Source of the DNA: CAYRFF01 sp964423575
Lineage (GTDB): Bacteria; Bacteroidota; Bacteroidia; Chitinophagales; Saprospiraceae
Reading direction: 5' to 3'
Assembly: GCA_964423575.1 (NCBI GenBank)
Contig: CAYRFF010000003.1
Span: 53,925-117,924, forward strand
DNA length: 64,000 nucleotides
Shown: positions 8,884-17,280 of the stretch, piece after piece
Numbering within the stretch: position 1 is the stretch's first letter
Layout: every line of letters starts with the position of its first letter
Position numbers and translations under genes: made by a program
The notes under the pieces: model-generated
The model's input: only the letters and a program-made list of their open reading frames with translations
Databases searched by the model: none
What the model was told of the DNA's origin: nothing

Positions 8884-10374
8884 ATGAAGAGAAGTATAGT
8901 TTTTACGGTAGCGGGACTTTTTCTGGCTGGAATGTTACTTACCGGATGTGGAAAAGGAGACTACGATTCTGCAACCGGTTGGAAATTAAATGACCAGGAA
9001 TGGGGCGGTTACGAAAAGGTAGATTACAAAGATACCGAAATAGGACCCAACCTTGTTCAAATCCCGGGAGGAACATTCTTGATGGGACAGGTTGAAGAAG
9101 ATGTTATGTTTAGCTGGAATAACGTTCCAAGACAGCAGACAGTAAGTTCATTCTATATGGACGAAACTGAAGTGTCTAACTATAATTACCGCCTGTACAC
9201 AATGTGGAATAAAAATGTATTTGGCGAGGATATGAGACATATCTGGCTTGAATCGCTTCCGGATACTTTAGTATGGCGTGAAGAACTTGCATTTAACGAG
9301 CCAATGGTTGAGGAATACTTCCGTCACCCGGCTTGGAATGATTACCCGGTAGTAGGGGTGAACTGGGAGCAGGCTGTAAAATATACTAGCTGGCGTTCAG
9401 ATAGAGTGAATGAGGCTATCCTTATTAAGAAAGGAGTTTTAAATCCTACACCGGATCAGAAAAATGAAGATAACTTTACCACGGACACATATCTAGCCGG
9501 ACAATACGATGGTGATGTGAGAAAAAACATGAAAGATATTGCTACCGGTGGTGAAAGAAGAGTAAATAAATCAGATGGTATATTATTGCCGGAATATAGA
9601 TTGCCGACAGAAGCAGAGTGGGAATATGCTGCTCTTGCATTGATTGGTAATATGGTAAACCCTGAAAACGAGATTATTTCCGATAGAAGGATTTACCCTT
9701 GGAATGGTACAGGAGTACGTTACCAGAGAAGAGATAAGAGTCAGGGTAAAATTCTTGCTAACTTTAAGAAAGGTGCAGGAGATTATATGGGAGTCGCCGG
9801 AAACCTAAACGATAACGCATCCTTTGCTGCACCTGTAAAGACATATTATCCAAACGACTTTGGCCTATACAATATGGCCGGTAACGTTAGTGAGTGGGTT
9901 TTGGACGTATATAGACCGATGACTTCACTCACTGTAGCTGACTTTGAGCAGAACGATTTGAATCCGTTTAGAGGAAACGTGTTTACGGAAGTAGTGAAAG
10001 ATGAGAATGGTAAACCGATTCAGAAAGATAGTACCGGTAGACTTGTCAGAAGGAATGTTACTGCAGAAGCTGCTGCTATGCGTGATAATTATGATAGAGC
10101 GGATGTACGTGATTACCAGGATGGTGATCAGGAGCATATAGATTACTTGTATGGAAAGACTACACTAGTTAATAATGAGACCAGAGTTGTTAAAGGAGGA
10201 TCATGGGCTGATAGAGCATATTGGTTAGCACCGGGAACCAGAAGATTTATGCAACAAGACAGAGCCTCTAAAACAGTTGGATTTAGATGTGCTATGTTGA
10301 AAGTCGGTCCTAATACCCAAGATGGTAAAACCGGACATGGCTTTAATGCAAAAAGACGTGCAACTATAAAATAA
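8884..10374 (+). CDS. gldJ: GldJ: T9SS/gliding lipoprotein with FGE-sulfatase fold
   Basis: The 496-residue protein is a lipoprotein (lipobox LLTGC, acylated Cys22). It has a formylglycine-generating-enzyme (SUMF1) domain: VQIPGGTFLMGQ, FYMDETEVSNYNYRLY, YPVVGVNWEQAVKY, RLPTEAEWEYAA, and a closing VVKGGSW...RGFRCA-like segment. The stretch SWNNVPRQQTVSSFYMDE and the pair LPDTLVWR...FRHPAWNDYPVVGV are GldJ-type rather than GldK/PorK. GldJ is needed for GldK stability, T9SS assembly and gliding in Flavobacterium. It is not a sulfatase activator there, and no catalytic Cys pair is apparent here. The neighbourhood (porU-porV on one side, murF on the other) is what I recall around gldJ in flavobacteria. 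Confidence 0.88.
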   Translation: MKRSIVFTVAGLFLAGMLLTGCGKGDYDSATGWKLNDQEWGGYEKVDYKDTEIGPNLVQIPGGTFLMGQVEEDVMFSWNNVPRQQTVSSFYMDETEVSNYNYRLYTMWNKNVFGEDMRHIWLESLPDTLVWREELAFNEPMVEEYFRHPAWNDYPVVGVNWEQAVKYTSWRSDRVNEAILIKKGVLNPTPDQKNEDNFTTDTYLAGQYDGDVRKNMKDIATGGERRVNKSDGILLPEYRLPTEAEWEYAALALIGNMVNPENEIISDRRIYPWNGTGVRYQRRDKSQGKILANFKKGAGDYMGVAGNLNDNASFAAPVKTYYPNDFGLYNMAGNVSEWVLDVYRPMTSLTVADFEQNDLNPFRGNVFTEVVKDENGKPIQKDSTGRLVRRNVTAEAAAMRDNYDRADVRDYQDGDQEHIDYLYGKTTLVNNETRVVKGGSWADRAYWLAPGTRRFMQQDRASKTVGFRCAMLKVGPNTQDGKTGHGFNAKRRATIK

Positions 10375-10400
10375 GCACATGATGTAATTAAAAGAATTAA

Positions 10401-10436
10401 ACTCCCTTTCGCAATTAGTGTGAAAGGGAGTTTTTT
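10401..10436 (+). terminator. Intrinsic terminator behind gldJ, touching the murF start
   Basis: ACTCCCTTTC (10401-10410) pairs perfectly with GAAAGGGAGT (10421-10430) around 11 nt, followed by six T. It is a textbook rho-independent terminator 26 bp after the gldJ stop. The first murF ATG begins one base after the T-run, so murF transcription must read through it or begin inside it. Confidence 0.85.
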
Positions 10437-10449
10437 AATGTATGGTATA

Positions 10450-11748
10450 ATGATAGAAAGGATTTTTGAAGCTTTTTTGAAATGTGATAAGGTAAGTATA
10501 GACTCGAGAGAAGACCTGCAAGGAGCAATGTTTTTTGGCCTGTCGGGAGAGAATTTCAACGGTGGGAAATATGCAGAGAATGCCCTGGAAAAAGGCGCAA
10601 AATATGCAGTAGTAAATGATGAGAAATTCTGTATTGACTCAAGAGTGTTCCTCGTTACCGATGTGTTAAGTACATTACAGGAGCTGGCACTCATGTATAG
10701 GAAAACATTTAAAATACCTGTTATTGGAATTACGGGAAGCAACGGCAAAACAACTACTAAGGAGTTGATTAATCTCCTTCTCAAGGAGAAATATCATACA
10801 CACTTGACGAGAGGAAACTATAACAATCATATTGGCCTACCATTGACAATACTCTCTGCGCCGACAGATACGGAAATCCTCATATTGGAAATGGGTGCCA
10901 GTGCCGTAGGTGAAATTGATGAATTGTGCAGAATAGGGATGCCGACACACGGGGTAATTACTAATATAGGCCCAGCGCATTTAAAAGGATTTGGGAGTCT
11001 TGAAGGTGTGAAAAAGGCAAAATCCGAATTGTACCGCTACCTGGAAGTTCGCAATGGAACTCTGTTTGTTAATCTGGATGAAGATTTCCTTGATAAGCTT
11101 TCAGAAGGTATCAGAAACAAGGTTGGTTATTCCTTAAAGGGTCAGCCGCAAGCTCAATATAAATATGAACTAGTTCAGTCCTTTCCTGATATCATTATTA
11201 ACTACTTCGATAAAGGTATTTACAACTGCCGGACAGCCTTGTACGGAGAATATAACGCCATGAATATTATTACAGCAATAAGTATAGCTCGCTTTTTTGA
11301 GATTCCCGGTGAGAAAATAAAACGCGCTTTAGGTAGCTTTAAACCCGGAGAAAATCGCTCACAGTTACTGAAAGAAGAAAACAATACGTATATCATGGAT
11401 GCCTATAATGCCAATCCCCTGAGCATGAGAAATAGTATTAATGCTTTCGCAAATATGGAAAGTAACTTACCAAAAGTCCTCGTACTGGGGGATATGAAAG
11501 AATTGGGGCCGGATAGTGTGAAATATCACCAGGAAATTGTCGATTTAATTCAACAACAAGCTTGGAGTCAAATTTTCCTCGTAGGAGAAGAATTCCGAAA
11601 ATGTAATATCCCTGAAAGAATCATTTCTTTTCATAGTACCGCAATCTTATCTGACTTTTTCTCAAATTATAAGCTTACCGGGAAGTTTATATTACTCAAG
11701 GGCTCCCGTTCTATGGGCCTGGAGAAAATTAAAGATATCTTAGGATAG
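10450..11748 (+). CDS. murF: MurF: UDP-MurNAc-tripeptide--D-Ala-D-Ala ligase
   Basis: MurF adds D-Ala-D-Ala to UDP-MurNAc-tripeptide with ATP in the cytoplasm, the last soluble step of the peptidoglycan precursor. The protein has the short Mur N-domain (SIDSREDLQGAMFFGLSGENFNG), the P-loop VIGITGSNGKTTTKEL, NYNNHIGLPLT, the EMGAS metal-site motif and the C-domain DAYNANPLSM / VLGDMKELG. I start it at the ATG at 10450 (MIERIFEAFLKC). The open frame also holds an ATG at 10438 and a GTG at 10420, but the GTG lies inside the terminator stem. The 3' end overlaps the convergent gene by 20 bp. At 11443-11454 it carries one copy of the 12-mer repeat. Confidence 0.93.
   Translation: MIERIFEAFLKCDKVSIDSREDLQGAMFFGLSGENFNGGKYAENALEKGAKYAVVNDEKFCIDSRVFLVTDVLSTLQELALMYRKTFKIPVIGITGSNGKTTTKELINLLLKEKYHTHLTRGNYNNHIGLPLTILSAPTDTEILILEMGASAVGEIDELCRIGMPTHGVITNIGPAHLKGFGSLEGVKKAKSELYRYLEVRNGTLFVNLDEDFLDKLSEGIRNKVGYSLKGQPQAQYKYELVQSFPDIIINYFDKGIYNCRTALYGEYNAMNIITAISIARFFEIPGEKIKRALGSFKPGENRSQLLKEENNTYIMDAYNANPLSMRNSINAFANMESNLPKVLVLGDMKELGPDSVKYHQEIVDLIQQQAWSQIFLVGEEFRKCNIPERIISFHSTAILSDFFSNYKLTGKFILLKGSRSMGLEKIKDILG
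11443..11454 (-). repeat. 12-mer ATTTGCGNAAGC, copy 1 (N=A)
   Basis: Exact match on the minus strand, inside murF, where it encodes AFAN-type residues on the plus strand. It is one of 14 exact copies in the window. Confidence 0.75.
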
Positions 11749-12655
11749 CACTTTTGATACGCGGAGAAACAATCATGTTCTGCATACTTTCAAAATCCGT
11801 ATAATTACAAGAGAAAGTGTGTGCTACTCCTTCAGAGTCTTTGAATGAATACCACCAGCGAGAACTACGACTACTGTGGATAAATTCAACTTGTAGTTCC
11901 GGATCCTTTATTTCAAACACAAAATGCTCGTGATTTTCATCATCGTATTCCTCTTTCATTCTGAATCCGTAGCCTTCAGCCATATACCAGAGTAACTGAC
12001 ACAAAAGTTCCTGGCAAGCAGAAGAATCTTCTAGTATACTGCTATTGAGGTCAAAGAATAGAATGTGATCCAACTTTGGACTTAATCCTGCATATCTTGC
12101 AATGGCTATAAAATCTTCGGCAAAGAAACCACTGGGATTGGAATCATGCTTAGCCGGAAAGTCAGAAAATCTAAGAGCATTAAAACTCATACGCATAACA
12201 TGAGCGTCACGCAGATAGGGTTCTATATCGGAAATCTCTTTGCGTACATCACCTAGGTGCATAAAATCATAATACCTTTCATTCAGGTAATCATAATGGA
12301 GCTGATTAAAGAATTGTCTTTGTCCTCCGATCATAACAAAATCAACAATACTAGTATCCCAGGCTTTATCATTCAAAAATTCATAAGCATGATTTATATT
12401 GCTGTTAATTTCAACCAGCGTATATAAGTCTTTGCTTAACTGTATATTTCTATTGAATTTTTCAATAGATTCGGCATTGTTTAAAATGTAAACATTAAGC
12501 TTGTCATCCTCATTTACAGAATGTGCTGAATCCTTATAAGCCTCAATAGAGACTTCAACCTGTTGAAGATCGGCATATTTCTTAAAAGAATTGTTTAGGG
12601 AAGAAATAAGCGAATCTGAATCAGATTCTATGTATAAGGTTATTTTCTTTTTCAT
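11729..12655 (-). CDS. Arginase-fold (formimidoylglutamase-like) protein without metal site
   Basis: The 308-residue protein keeps landmarks that I recall from the Bacteroidota arginase/formimidoylglutamase family: VMIGGQRQFFNQLHYDYL (about 107-124), YYDFMHLGDVRKEISDIEPYLRDA (128-151), ALRFSDFPA (160-168), FFAEDFIAIARYAGLSPKLDHILFFDLN and a C-terminal SSRSSRWWYSF. It lacks the DAHxD segment between the first two blocks. The usual D-I-S before A-x-R-x-S-D reads S-F-N, so the metal-binding Asp are gone. At 308 residues it is shorter than the roughly 380 I expect. It is therefore likely a non-catalytic paralog with unknown function. It is divergent from a Glu/Leu-type dehydrogenase and overlaps the murF end by 20 bp. 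The family assignment is from memory of the pattern. Confidence 0.65.
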   Translation of the reverse strand: MKKKITLYIESDSDSLISSLNNSFKKYADLQQVEVSIEAYKDSAHSVNEDDKLNVYILNNAESIEKFNRNIQLSKDLYTLVEINSNINHAYEFLNDKAWDTSIVDFVMIGGQRQFFNQLHYDYLNERYYDFMHLGDVRKEISDIEPYLRDAHVMRMSFNALRFSDFPAKHDSNPSGFFAEDFIAIARYAGLSPKLDHILFFDLNSSILEDSSACQELLCQLLWYMAEGYGFRMKEEYDDENHEHFVFEIKDPELQVEFIHSSRSSRWWYSFKDSEGVAHTFSCNYTDFESMQNMIVSPRIKSAILRYL

Positions 12656-12763
12656 ATTGTCGATTATTTACGACAAATATATATAAATAAATCATAATAT
12701 GAGTGAAGTAGTGATAAAAATGTAGAAGATTCGGAAATAATTTTAAAACTATAAATATCAGAC

Positions 12764-13999
12764 ATGAAAGGACTGGAAGCATATCTTAAAAAGGAACCTG
12801 AAATTGTATTTGAATGGCATGATAAGGAGACAGATGCTGTTGGGTGGATAGTAATCAACTCTCTCCGTAACGGAGCAGCAGGGGGAGGGACGAGAATGAG
12901 GAAGGGGTTAACAAAAGATGAGGTTTTAGCATTGGCTAAGGTTATGGAAATTAAATTTTCTGTTGCAGGACCTGATATAGGCGGAGCCAAATCGGGAATA
13001 AATTTTGATCCTAATGATCCTAGAAAAGATGAGGTTCTAGAACGTTGGTTCAAGGCGGCATTTCCATTATTGAAGAACTATTATGGGACTGGTGGAGACC
13101 TGAATGTCGATGAAATCAGAGACGTAATTCCCATTACTGAAAAACTTGGTCTTGAGCACCCGCAGGAAGGTGTACTCAATGGACACTTTAATTATGACTC
13201 TGCTAAGCGAGGTGAGATATTAAAGCAATTGCAGGATGGATGTGTGAAGGTTGTTAGAAATAGCGATTATGCGCCAGCAGGTTCAGAAAATTATGCTGTT
13301 GCTGATATGATAACAGGGTACGGAGTAGCTGAATCGGTAAGGCATTTTTACGATATTCAACATGGTAAAACGCTGAAAGGAAAAAGAGTAATAATCCAGG
13401 GATGGGGGAATGTGGCATCATCTGCAGGTTATCATCTTTCAAAAAATGGCGCGCTTATTGTAGGGATATTGGATGTGAACGGTGGAATAATTTCCGATGA
13501 AGGATTAGGCTTTCAGGAGGTTGAGAAATTGTTTTTGGAAAAAGATGGTAATAAACTCAACTCTACAGACGCATTACCGTTTAACACTGTGAACGAAAAG
13601 ATATGGGATGTAGCCTGTGATATTTTTATCCCGGCAGCAGCCTCGAGACTTGTGACAAGGTCTCAAGTTGATAGACTTATTGCAGGAGGAATTGAAGTGA
13701 TAGCCTGCGGGGCAAATGTGCCTTTTGTCGATGATGAGATTTTGTATGGTCCTACGGCTCAATATGCCGATACCAAAATTAGTCTATTACCTGATTTTAT
13801 TGTTAACTCTGGCATGGCAAGAACTTTCGCTTATCTCATGGAAGGAAAGCAAGTAATTTCAGATGAAGGTATTTTTAACGATGTTTCAAACTCAATTAAA
13901 AAAGCTTTGTCAGAGACGTTAACTATTGCAAATAAAGAAAGAAATATAAGCTCAACGGCTATTAATCTAAGTTTGGAGAAATTACTTATTGATTTTTAG
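12764..13999 (+). CDS. Glu/Leu/Phe/Val dehydrogenase family amino-acid dehydrogenase
   Basis: The 411-residue protein belongs to the ELFV dehydrogenases, which oxidatively deaminate an amino acid to a 2-oxo acid and ammonia with NAD(P). It shows a Gly-rich substrate loop (NGAAGGGTRM), Lys64 and Lys76 in MEIKFSVAGPDIGGAKSGI, Asp112 in GTGGDLNVDE, a Rossmann domain with VIIQGWGNVASSAGYHL and the NSGMA segment of the C-terminal helix. The length and short N-terminus are nearer to leucine/valine dehydrogenases than to hexameric GDH, but the substrate cannot be read off. It is transcribed alone, divergent from the arginase-fold gene with a 108-bp gap. Confidence 0.85.
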   Translation: MKGLEAYLKKEPEIVFEWHDKETDAVGWIVINSLRNGAAGGGTRMRKGLTKDEVLALAKVMEIKFSVAGPDIGGAKSGINFDPNDPRKDEVLERWFKAAFPLLKNYYGTGGDLNVDEIRDVIPITEKLGLEHPQEGVLNGHFNYDSAKRGEILKQLQDGCVKVVRNSDYAPAGSENYAVADMITGYGVAESVRHFYDIQHGKTLKGKRVIIQGWGNVASSAGYHLSKNGALIVGILDVNGGIISDEGLGFQEVEKLFLEKDGNKLNSTDALPFNTVNEKIWDVACDIFIPAAASRLVTRSQVDRLIAGGIEVIACGANVPFVDDEILYGPTAQYADTKISLLPDFIVNSGMARTFAYLMEGKQVISDEGIFNDVSNSIKKALSETLTIANKERNISSTAINLSLEKLLIDF

Positions 14000-14100
14000 C
14001 TATTTTAGGAATATATACTTTATGTTTGTAACTTTATACTGTTATAGTATATCGTGACATATTAAGAACCTTTTATAATTATTAAAAATTGCATTATCTT

Positions 14101-15849
14101 ATGATAAAGAAAATAATTTTTTTCGTAACTACTTTCTTACTTATAGGATCTGTGTCAGTACTTGCCCAGCAAGTTATTAGTACGCTTGATACTGTGGGTA
14201 CAGAGGTAGTAACTCAGGAACAATTAAACCCTTTTACACCCAAGCCTAAAAACATGTGGGAGTTGGGAATTCAGGGAGGAACTTCATTTATTTCAGGAGA
14301 CGTAACACCTAAGTATCCTAATCCATTTGGCGGTTATAGCGTTGGATTGCATGTGAGAAAAGCGATAGGTTATGCTTTTTCATGGAGAGTGCAAGCTAAC
14401 TACGCACAAGCAAAAGGGGTAGACAGAAGACTTACAACTGTAGCTGTTGTTGATAGAGATTGGGACTTGTCAGGATTAGGCTACGCCAAAACAGATCGCT
14501 TTATGCGAAATTATAGCACAACATTAATTGAAGGGTCAGTTGAAGGAGTGTTAAACGTAGGAAATATTTTATTCCATAGAGAGAATAACCTGTGGAACCT
14601 ATATATCTTTGGAGGACTAGGATTTTTAAACTATCAGACAAGTGTTAACGCATTAGATGCTAATAATAATCCATACGACTTTTCAGGTTTTAAGCCGGCA
14701 GATAATAAAGCTGACCGAAAATTCAACCACGATCGTTTTATGGAAATGACTGATAAGACATTCGAAACGGATGTCGTCGGAACTAATACCGGAGCACTTC
14801 TACTGTTGTTCAATGATAACAACTGGGTTGCAAGTGCAGTCGCAGGTGTTGGATTTACAAGAAAAATTACAGACCTAATTAATATTGGCCTTGAGCACAA
14901 GGTGATATTTACAGGAACTGATAATCTTGACGGTTATTCATTCAGAACTTTAGAAGACAGATCTAACTTTTTTGATCTTGTACATACATCAACAGTTCAA
15001 TTGAACTTTAACCTTGGTTCTAAGTCCAAGAGAGTTGAGCCATTGTATTGGGTGAATCCACTATTGGCACCGTATAGCGATATAGCTGAGGTGAAAGCGA
15101 GACCTTCACTACTCGATCTTGTCGATTCTGACGGAGACGGTGTTCCTGATATCTGGGATGAAGAGCCAAATACGCCTGCAGGTGTAATCGTTGACGTAAA
15201 AGGTAGAGCTATTGATTCTGATGGTGACGGTATCCCTGATTACCTTGATAAGGAACCATTCTCTCCTAAAGGATATGACGTTGATGATAACGGAGTGGCA
15301 ATCATTAGTGATCCATACTTGACTGAAAGCCAGGTGAATGCATTAATCGCTAATGCTGTTTCAACTCAGAAGATTAACTGGTTCTTACCTATGGTACACT
15401 TCGATTTAGATAAGTATTATATCAAGCCTGAATTCATTCCTCAGTTGAGACACGTCGCAGTAGTTCTGAACGAAAATCCTGATATTAAGATTGTAGTTAA
15501 GGGACATACGGATAACAGAGCTGCATCAGCATATAATACTGTTCTATCTTATAACCGTGCTGAAGCAGTTGTTGACTTCATGGTTAAGAACTTTAATATC
15601 TCAAGAGATAGACTTCTTATTAACTATAGTGGACAAGATAACCCATTAATTTCAGGATTGACTTCTTCTCACAACATTGATAAGAGAGAAGAGTATAAGC
15701 ATTACATGAACAGAAGAGTAGAATTTTCAGTAGCTGCTTCTGGTGACAAAGAAATGAGTCGTCCTGATGGACCTGATGCCGGATCTTCAACTCCTGGTTC
15801 AAGTAGAGCTGGTGATAAGTATAGCGGTAACCGAAATTCAGGTTATTAA
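14101..15849 (+). CDS. OmpA-family outer-membrane protein with thrombospondin-3 calcium repeats
   Basis: I start at the ATG at 14101, which begins a signal peptide (MIKKIIFFVTTFLLI...VLAQ). The longer frame starts with TTG four codons upstream. The order is: b-barrel-like N-terminal half (about 30-320); two Asp-rich calcium-binding thrombospondin-3 repeats (DSDGDGVPDIWD, DSDGDGIPDYLD) near 330-390; OmpA peptidoglycan-binding domain (about 430-550) with VKGHTDNRAASAYN and LSYNRAEAVVDFM; a Ser/Gly-rich tail. It anchors the outer membrane to peptidoglycan. It resembles the OmpA-type proteins that are abundant in Bacteroidota. It is monocistronic and closed by a terminator. Confidence 0.88.
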   Translation: MIKKIIFFVTTFLLIGSVSVLAQQVISTLDTVGTEVVTQEQLNPFTPKPKNMWELGIQGGTSFISGDVTPKYPNPFGGYSVGLHVRKAIGYAFSWRVQANYAQAKGVDRRLTTVAVVDRDWDLSGLGYAKTDRFMRNYSTTLIEGSVEGVLNVGNILFHRENNLWNLYIFGGLGFLNYQTSVNALDANNNPYDFSGFKPADNKADRKFNHDRFMEMTDKTFETDVVGTNTGALLLLFNDNNWVASAVAGVGFTRKITDLINIGLEHKVIFTGTDNLDGYSFRTLEDRSNFFDLVHTSTVQLNFNLGSKSKRVEPLYWVNPLLAPYSDIAEVKARPSLLDLVDSDGDGVPDIWDEEPNTPAGVIVDVKGRAIDSDGDGIPDYLDKEPFSPKGYDVDDNGVAIISDPYLTESQVNALIANAVSTQKINWFLPMVHFDLDKYYIKPEFIPQLRHVAVVLNENPDIKIVVKGHTDNRAASAYNTVLSYNRAEAVVDFMVKNFNISRDRLLINYSGQDNPLISGLTSSHNIDKREEYKHYMNRRVEFSVAASGDKEMSRPDGPDAGSSTPGSSRAGDKYSGNRNSGY

Positions 15850-15874
15850 TAAATACTGAATTAAGATTTATATT

Positions 15875-15909
15875 AAAAAGGCTGATTCTCATCGAGAGTC
15901 AGCCTTTTT
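15875..15909 (+). terminator. Intrinsic terminator behind the OmpA-family gene
   Basis: AAAAAGGCTGA-TTCTC (15875-15890) pairs with GAGAG-TCAGCCTTTTT (15894-15909), with a three-base loop and a T-rich tail. The A-run on the left would allow it to work for the minus strand as well. The facing gene, tsaD, ends about 110 bp to the right. Confidence 0.88.
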
Positions 15910-16017
15910 ATTTTTATAACGAGTCTTTTAAAATAGAAGATGAAATGTAGCCCGCAGTCTTCAGGATTTGGATTTTGTAGAAATCAATTTCCTGATCTCA
16001 AGATTGTATAAACTGAT

Positions 16018-17037
16018 TCAGTACCCGCCAAATTTTAGTCTTGGATCTGATGTTAATTCCTGACTTGCAAAGTCTTCTTTAATATACTTGAAATAAGCTG
16101 CCTGCGCTATCATTGCAGCATTATCTGTAGAATATTCAAGTTTAGGTATGTAAACATTCCACTTCTGAGATTCTCCCACACTGAGTAGTGCATTTCTCAG
16201 GCCTTTATTGGCACTGACACCTCCCGCAATCCCAATTTCTCTAATACCTGTTATCTCTGAAGCTTTTATTAGCTTTTGCAATAAAGTCTTGATAATGTTG
16301 TCTTGGACAGAGGCTGCAATATCAGCTAGATTTTGTTGAATGAAATCAGGATTCTCCTTTACATTCTTTTGAAGAAACCTCAATACGGCAGTTTTAAGGC
16401 CGGAAAAACTGAAGTTCAGGTCGGGAATGTCAGAAATTGGAAAATCAAATTTGATTTCACCCATTTGCGCAAGCTTATCTATATGTGGACCCGCGGGATA
16501 AGGCAAGCCGCACATTTTACCTATTTTATCAAATGCTTCTCCCGCTGCATCGTCGAGAGTACTTCCTAGAATTTCCATTTCCAGTGGTTCATTTACCTTT
16601 ACTATCTGTGTATGGCCCCCTGATACTGTAAGGCAGAGAAAGGGAAAATTAGGCCTCGGCTCCTCAATAAAGTGTGACAATATGTGCGCTTGCATATGAT
16701 TGACTTCAATCAGAGGGATATCTAGGGCATATGCCAGACCTTTTGCATAAGAAACACCGACAAGTAAAGATCCCAGCAGGCCGGGCCCCCTGGTTACCGC
16801 AATAGCTGATAAATCCTGCATGCTGCAATCCGCTTGCTTTAAGGCTTCAGATATGACGGGTACAATATGTTGAATATGCTCTCTCGATGCCAATTCAGGA
16901 ACCACACCTCCGTACGCTGCATGTACCTTCTGCCCGGCAATGACATTGGAAAGAATTCCATCTTTTGAAAGAATTGCTGCTGAAGTATCATCACAAGATG
17001 ATTCTATCCCTAATATTTTAAAATCTTTTGTCGCCAT
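16018..17037 (-). CDS. tsaD: TsaD: tRNA N6-adenosine threonylcarbamoyltransferase
   Basis: From the ATG at 17037 (MATKDFKILGIESSCDDTSA) this encodes 339 residues. A longer frame begins at a TTG six codons earlier and is unlikely. It has the ASKHA fold of the Kae1/TsaD family with the metal-binding His114 and His118 in EVNHMQAHILSH, the SGGHTQ loop, GEAFDKIGKMCGL and GGVSANKGLR. With TsaC, TsaB and TsaE it makes t6A at position 37 of ANN-decoding tRNAs. A candidate TsaC/YciO-family gene lies 4 kb away. It contains one 12-mer copy at 16463. Confidence 0.95.
   Translation of the reverse strand: MATKDFKILGIESSCDDTSAAILSKDGILSNVIAGQKVHAAYGGVVPELASREHIQHIVPVISEALKQADCSMQDLSAIAVTRGPGLLGSLLVGVSYAKGLAYALDIPLIEVNHMQAHILSHFIEEPRPNFPFLCLTVSGGHTQIVKVNEPLEMEILGSTLDDAAGEAFDKIGKMCGLPYPAGPHIDKLAQMGEIKFDFPISDIPDLNFSFSGLKTAVLRFLQKNVKENPDFIQQNLADIAASVQDNIIKTLLQKLIKASEITGIREIGIAGGVSANKGLRNALLSVGESQKWNVYIPKLEYSTDNAAMIAQAAYFKYIKEDFASQELTSDPRLKFGGY
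16463..16474 (+). repeat. 12-mer ATTTGCGNAAGC, copy 2 (N=C)
   Basis: Exact match on the plus strand, inside tsaD, antisense to codons for Leu-Ala-Gln-Met. Confidence 0.75.
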
Positions 17038-17064
17038 ACACCCTTTTTTAATCAATCTGCATCA

Positions 17065-17072
17065 CAAATGTA
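17065..17072 (-). promoter_or_regulatory. Candidate -7 promoter element for tsaD
   Basis: On the minus strand TACATTTG matches TAnnTTTG exactly, 28 nt before the tsaD ATG. A weak TTTT box lies about 16-18 nt upstream. The position is right for a short-leader tsaD mRNA. Confidence 0.5.
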
Positions 17073-17177
17073 AGAAGTTCTGCCTTTTAAAACGGGGAAT
17101 TAAGAATTATTACTACATTGGAACACTGTTTAAGTAATTCTGAAGAAGTAATAAGATGCTATTCTTATCTATGTAGC

Positions 17178-17212
17178 TTAGCTTACTGGTAGAACTATAA
17201 AAAGTAAGCTAA
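17178..17212. other. Perfect 10-bp inverted repeat in the tsaD-17281 gap
   Basis: TTAGCTTACT (17178-17187) and AGTAAGCTAA (17203-17212) are exact reverse complements around 15 nt, in the 243-bp divergent gap. No T-run follows on the plus strand. It may be an operator or a leader hairpin for the gene at 17281. Function unknown. Confidence 0.4.
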
Positions 17213-17280
17213 TATATTTATATGGATATTGTTGAAAAAATTGTATAATTGTCATAATTCTATAAATAATTAAGTGAGGT

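Noticed and set aside
10143..10784. 213-codon open frame on the minus strand
   Set aside because: It is antisense to the end of gldJ and the start of murF, both with clear family matches, and its protein (Ser/Leu/Pro-rich) has no recognisable pattern.
12664..13053. 129-codon open frame on the minus strand
   Set aside because: It is antisense to the start of the ELFV dehydrogenase, with a low-complexity product. It extends into the intergenic gap only by chance.
17170..17212. tRNA-like D-arm sequence (TAGCTTAGCTTACTGGTAGAAC)
   Set aside because: It resembles a tRNA D-arm, but no acceptor stem, anticodon arm or TTC-containing T-arm follows within 90 bp. The match is better explained by the 10-bp inverted repeat in the same place.
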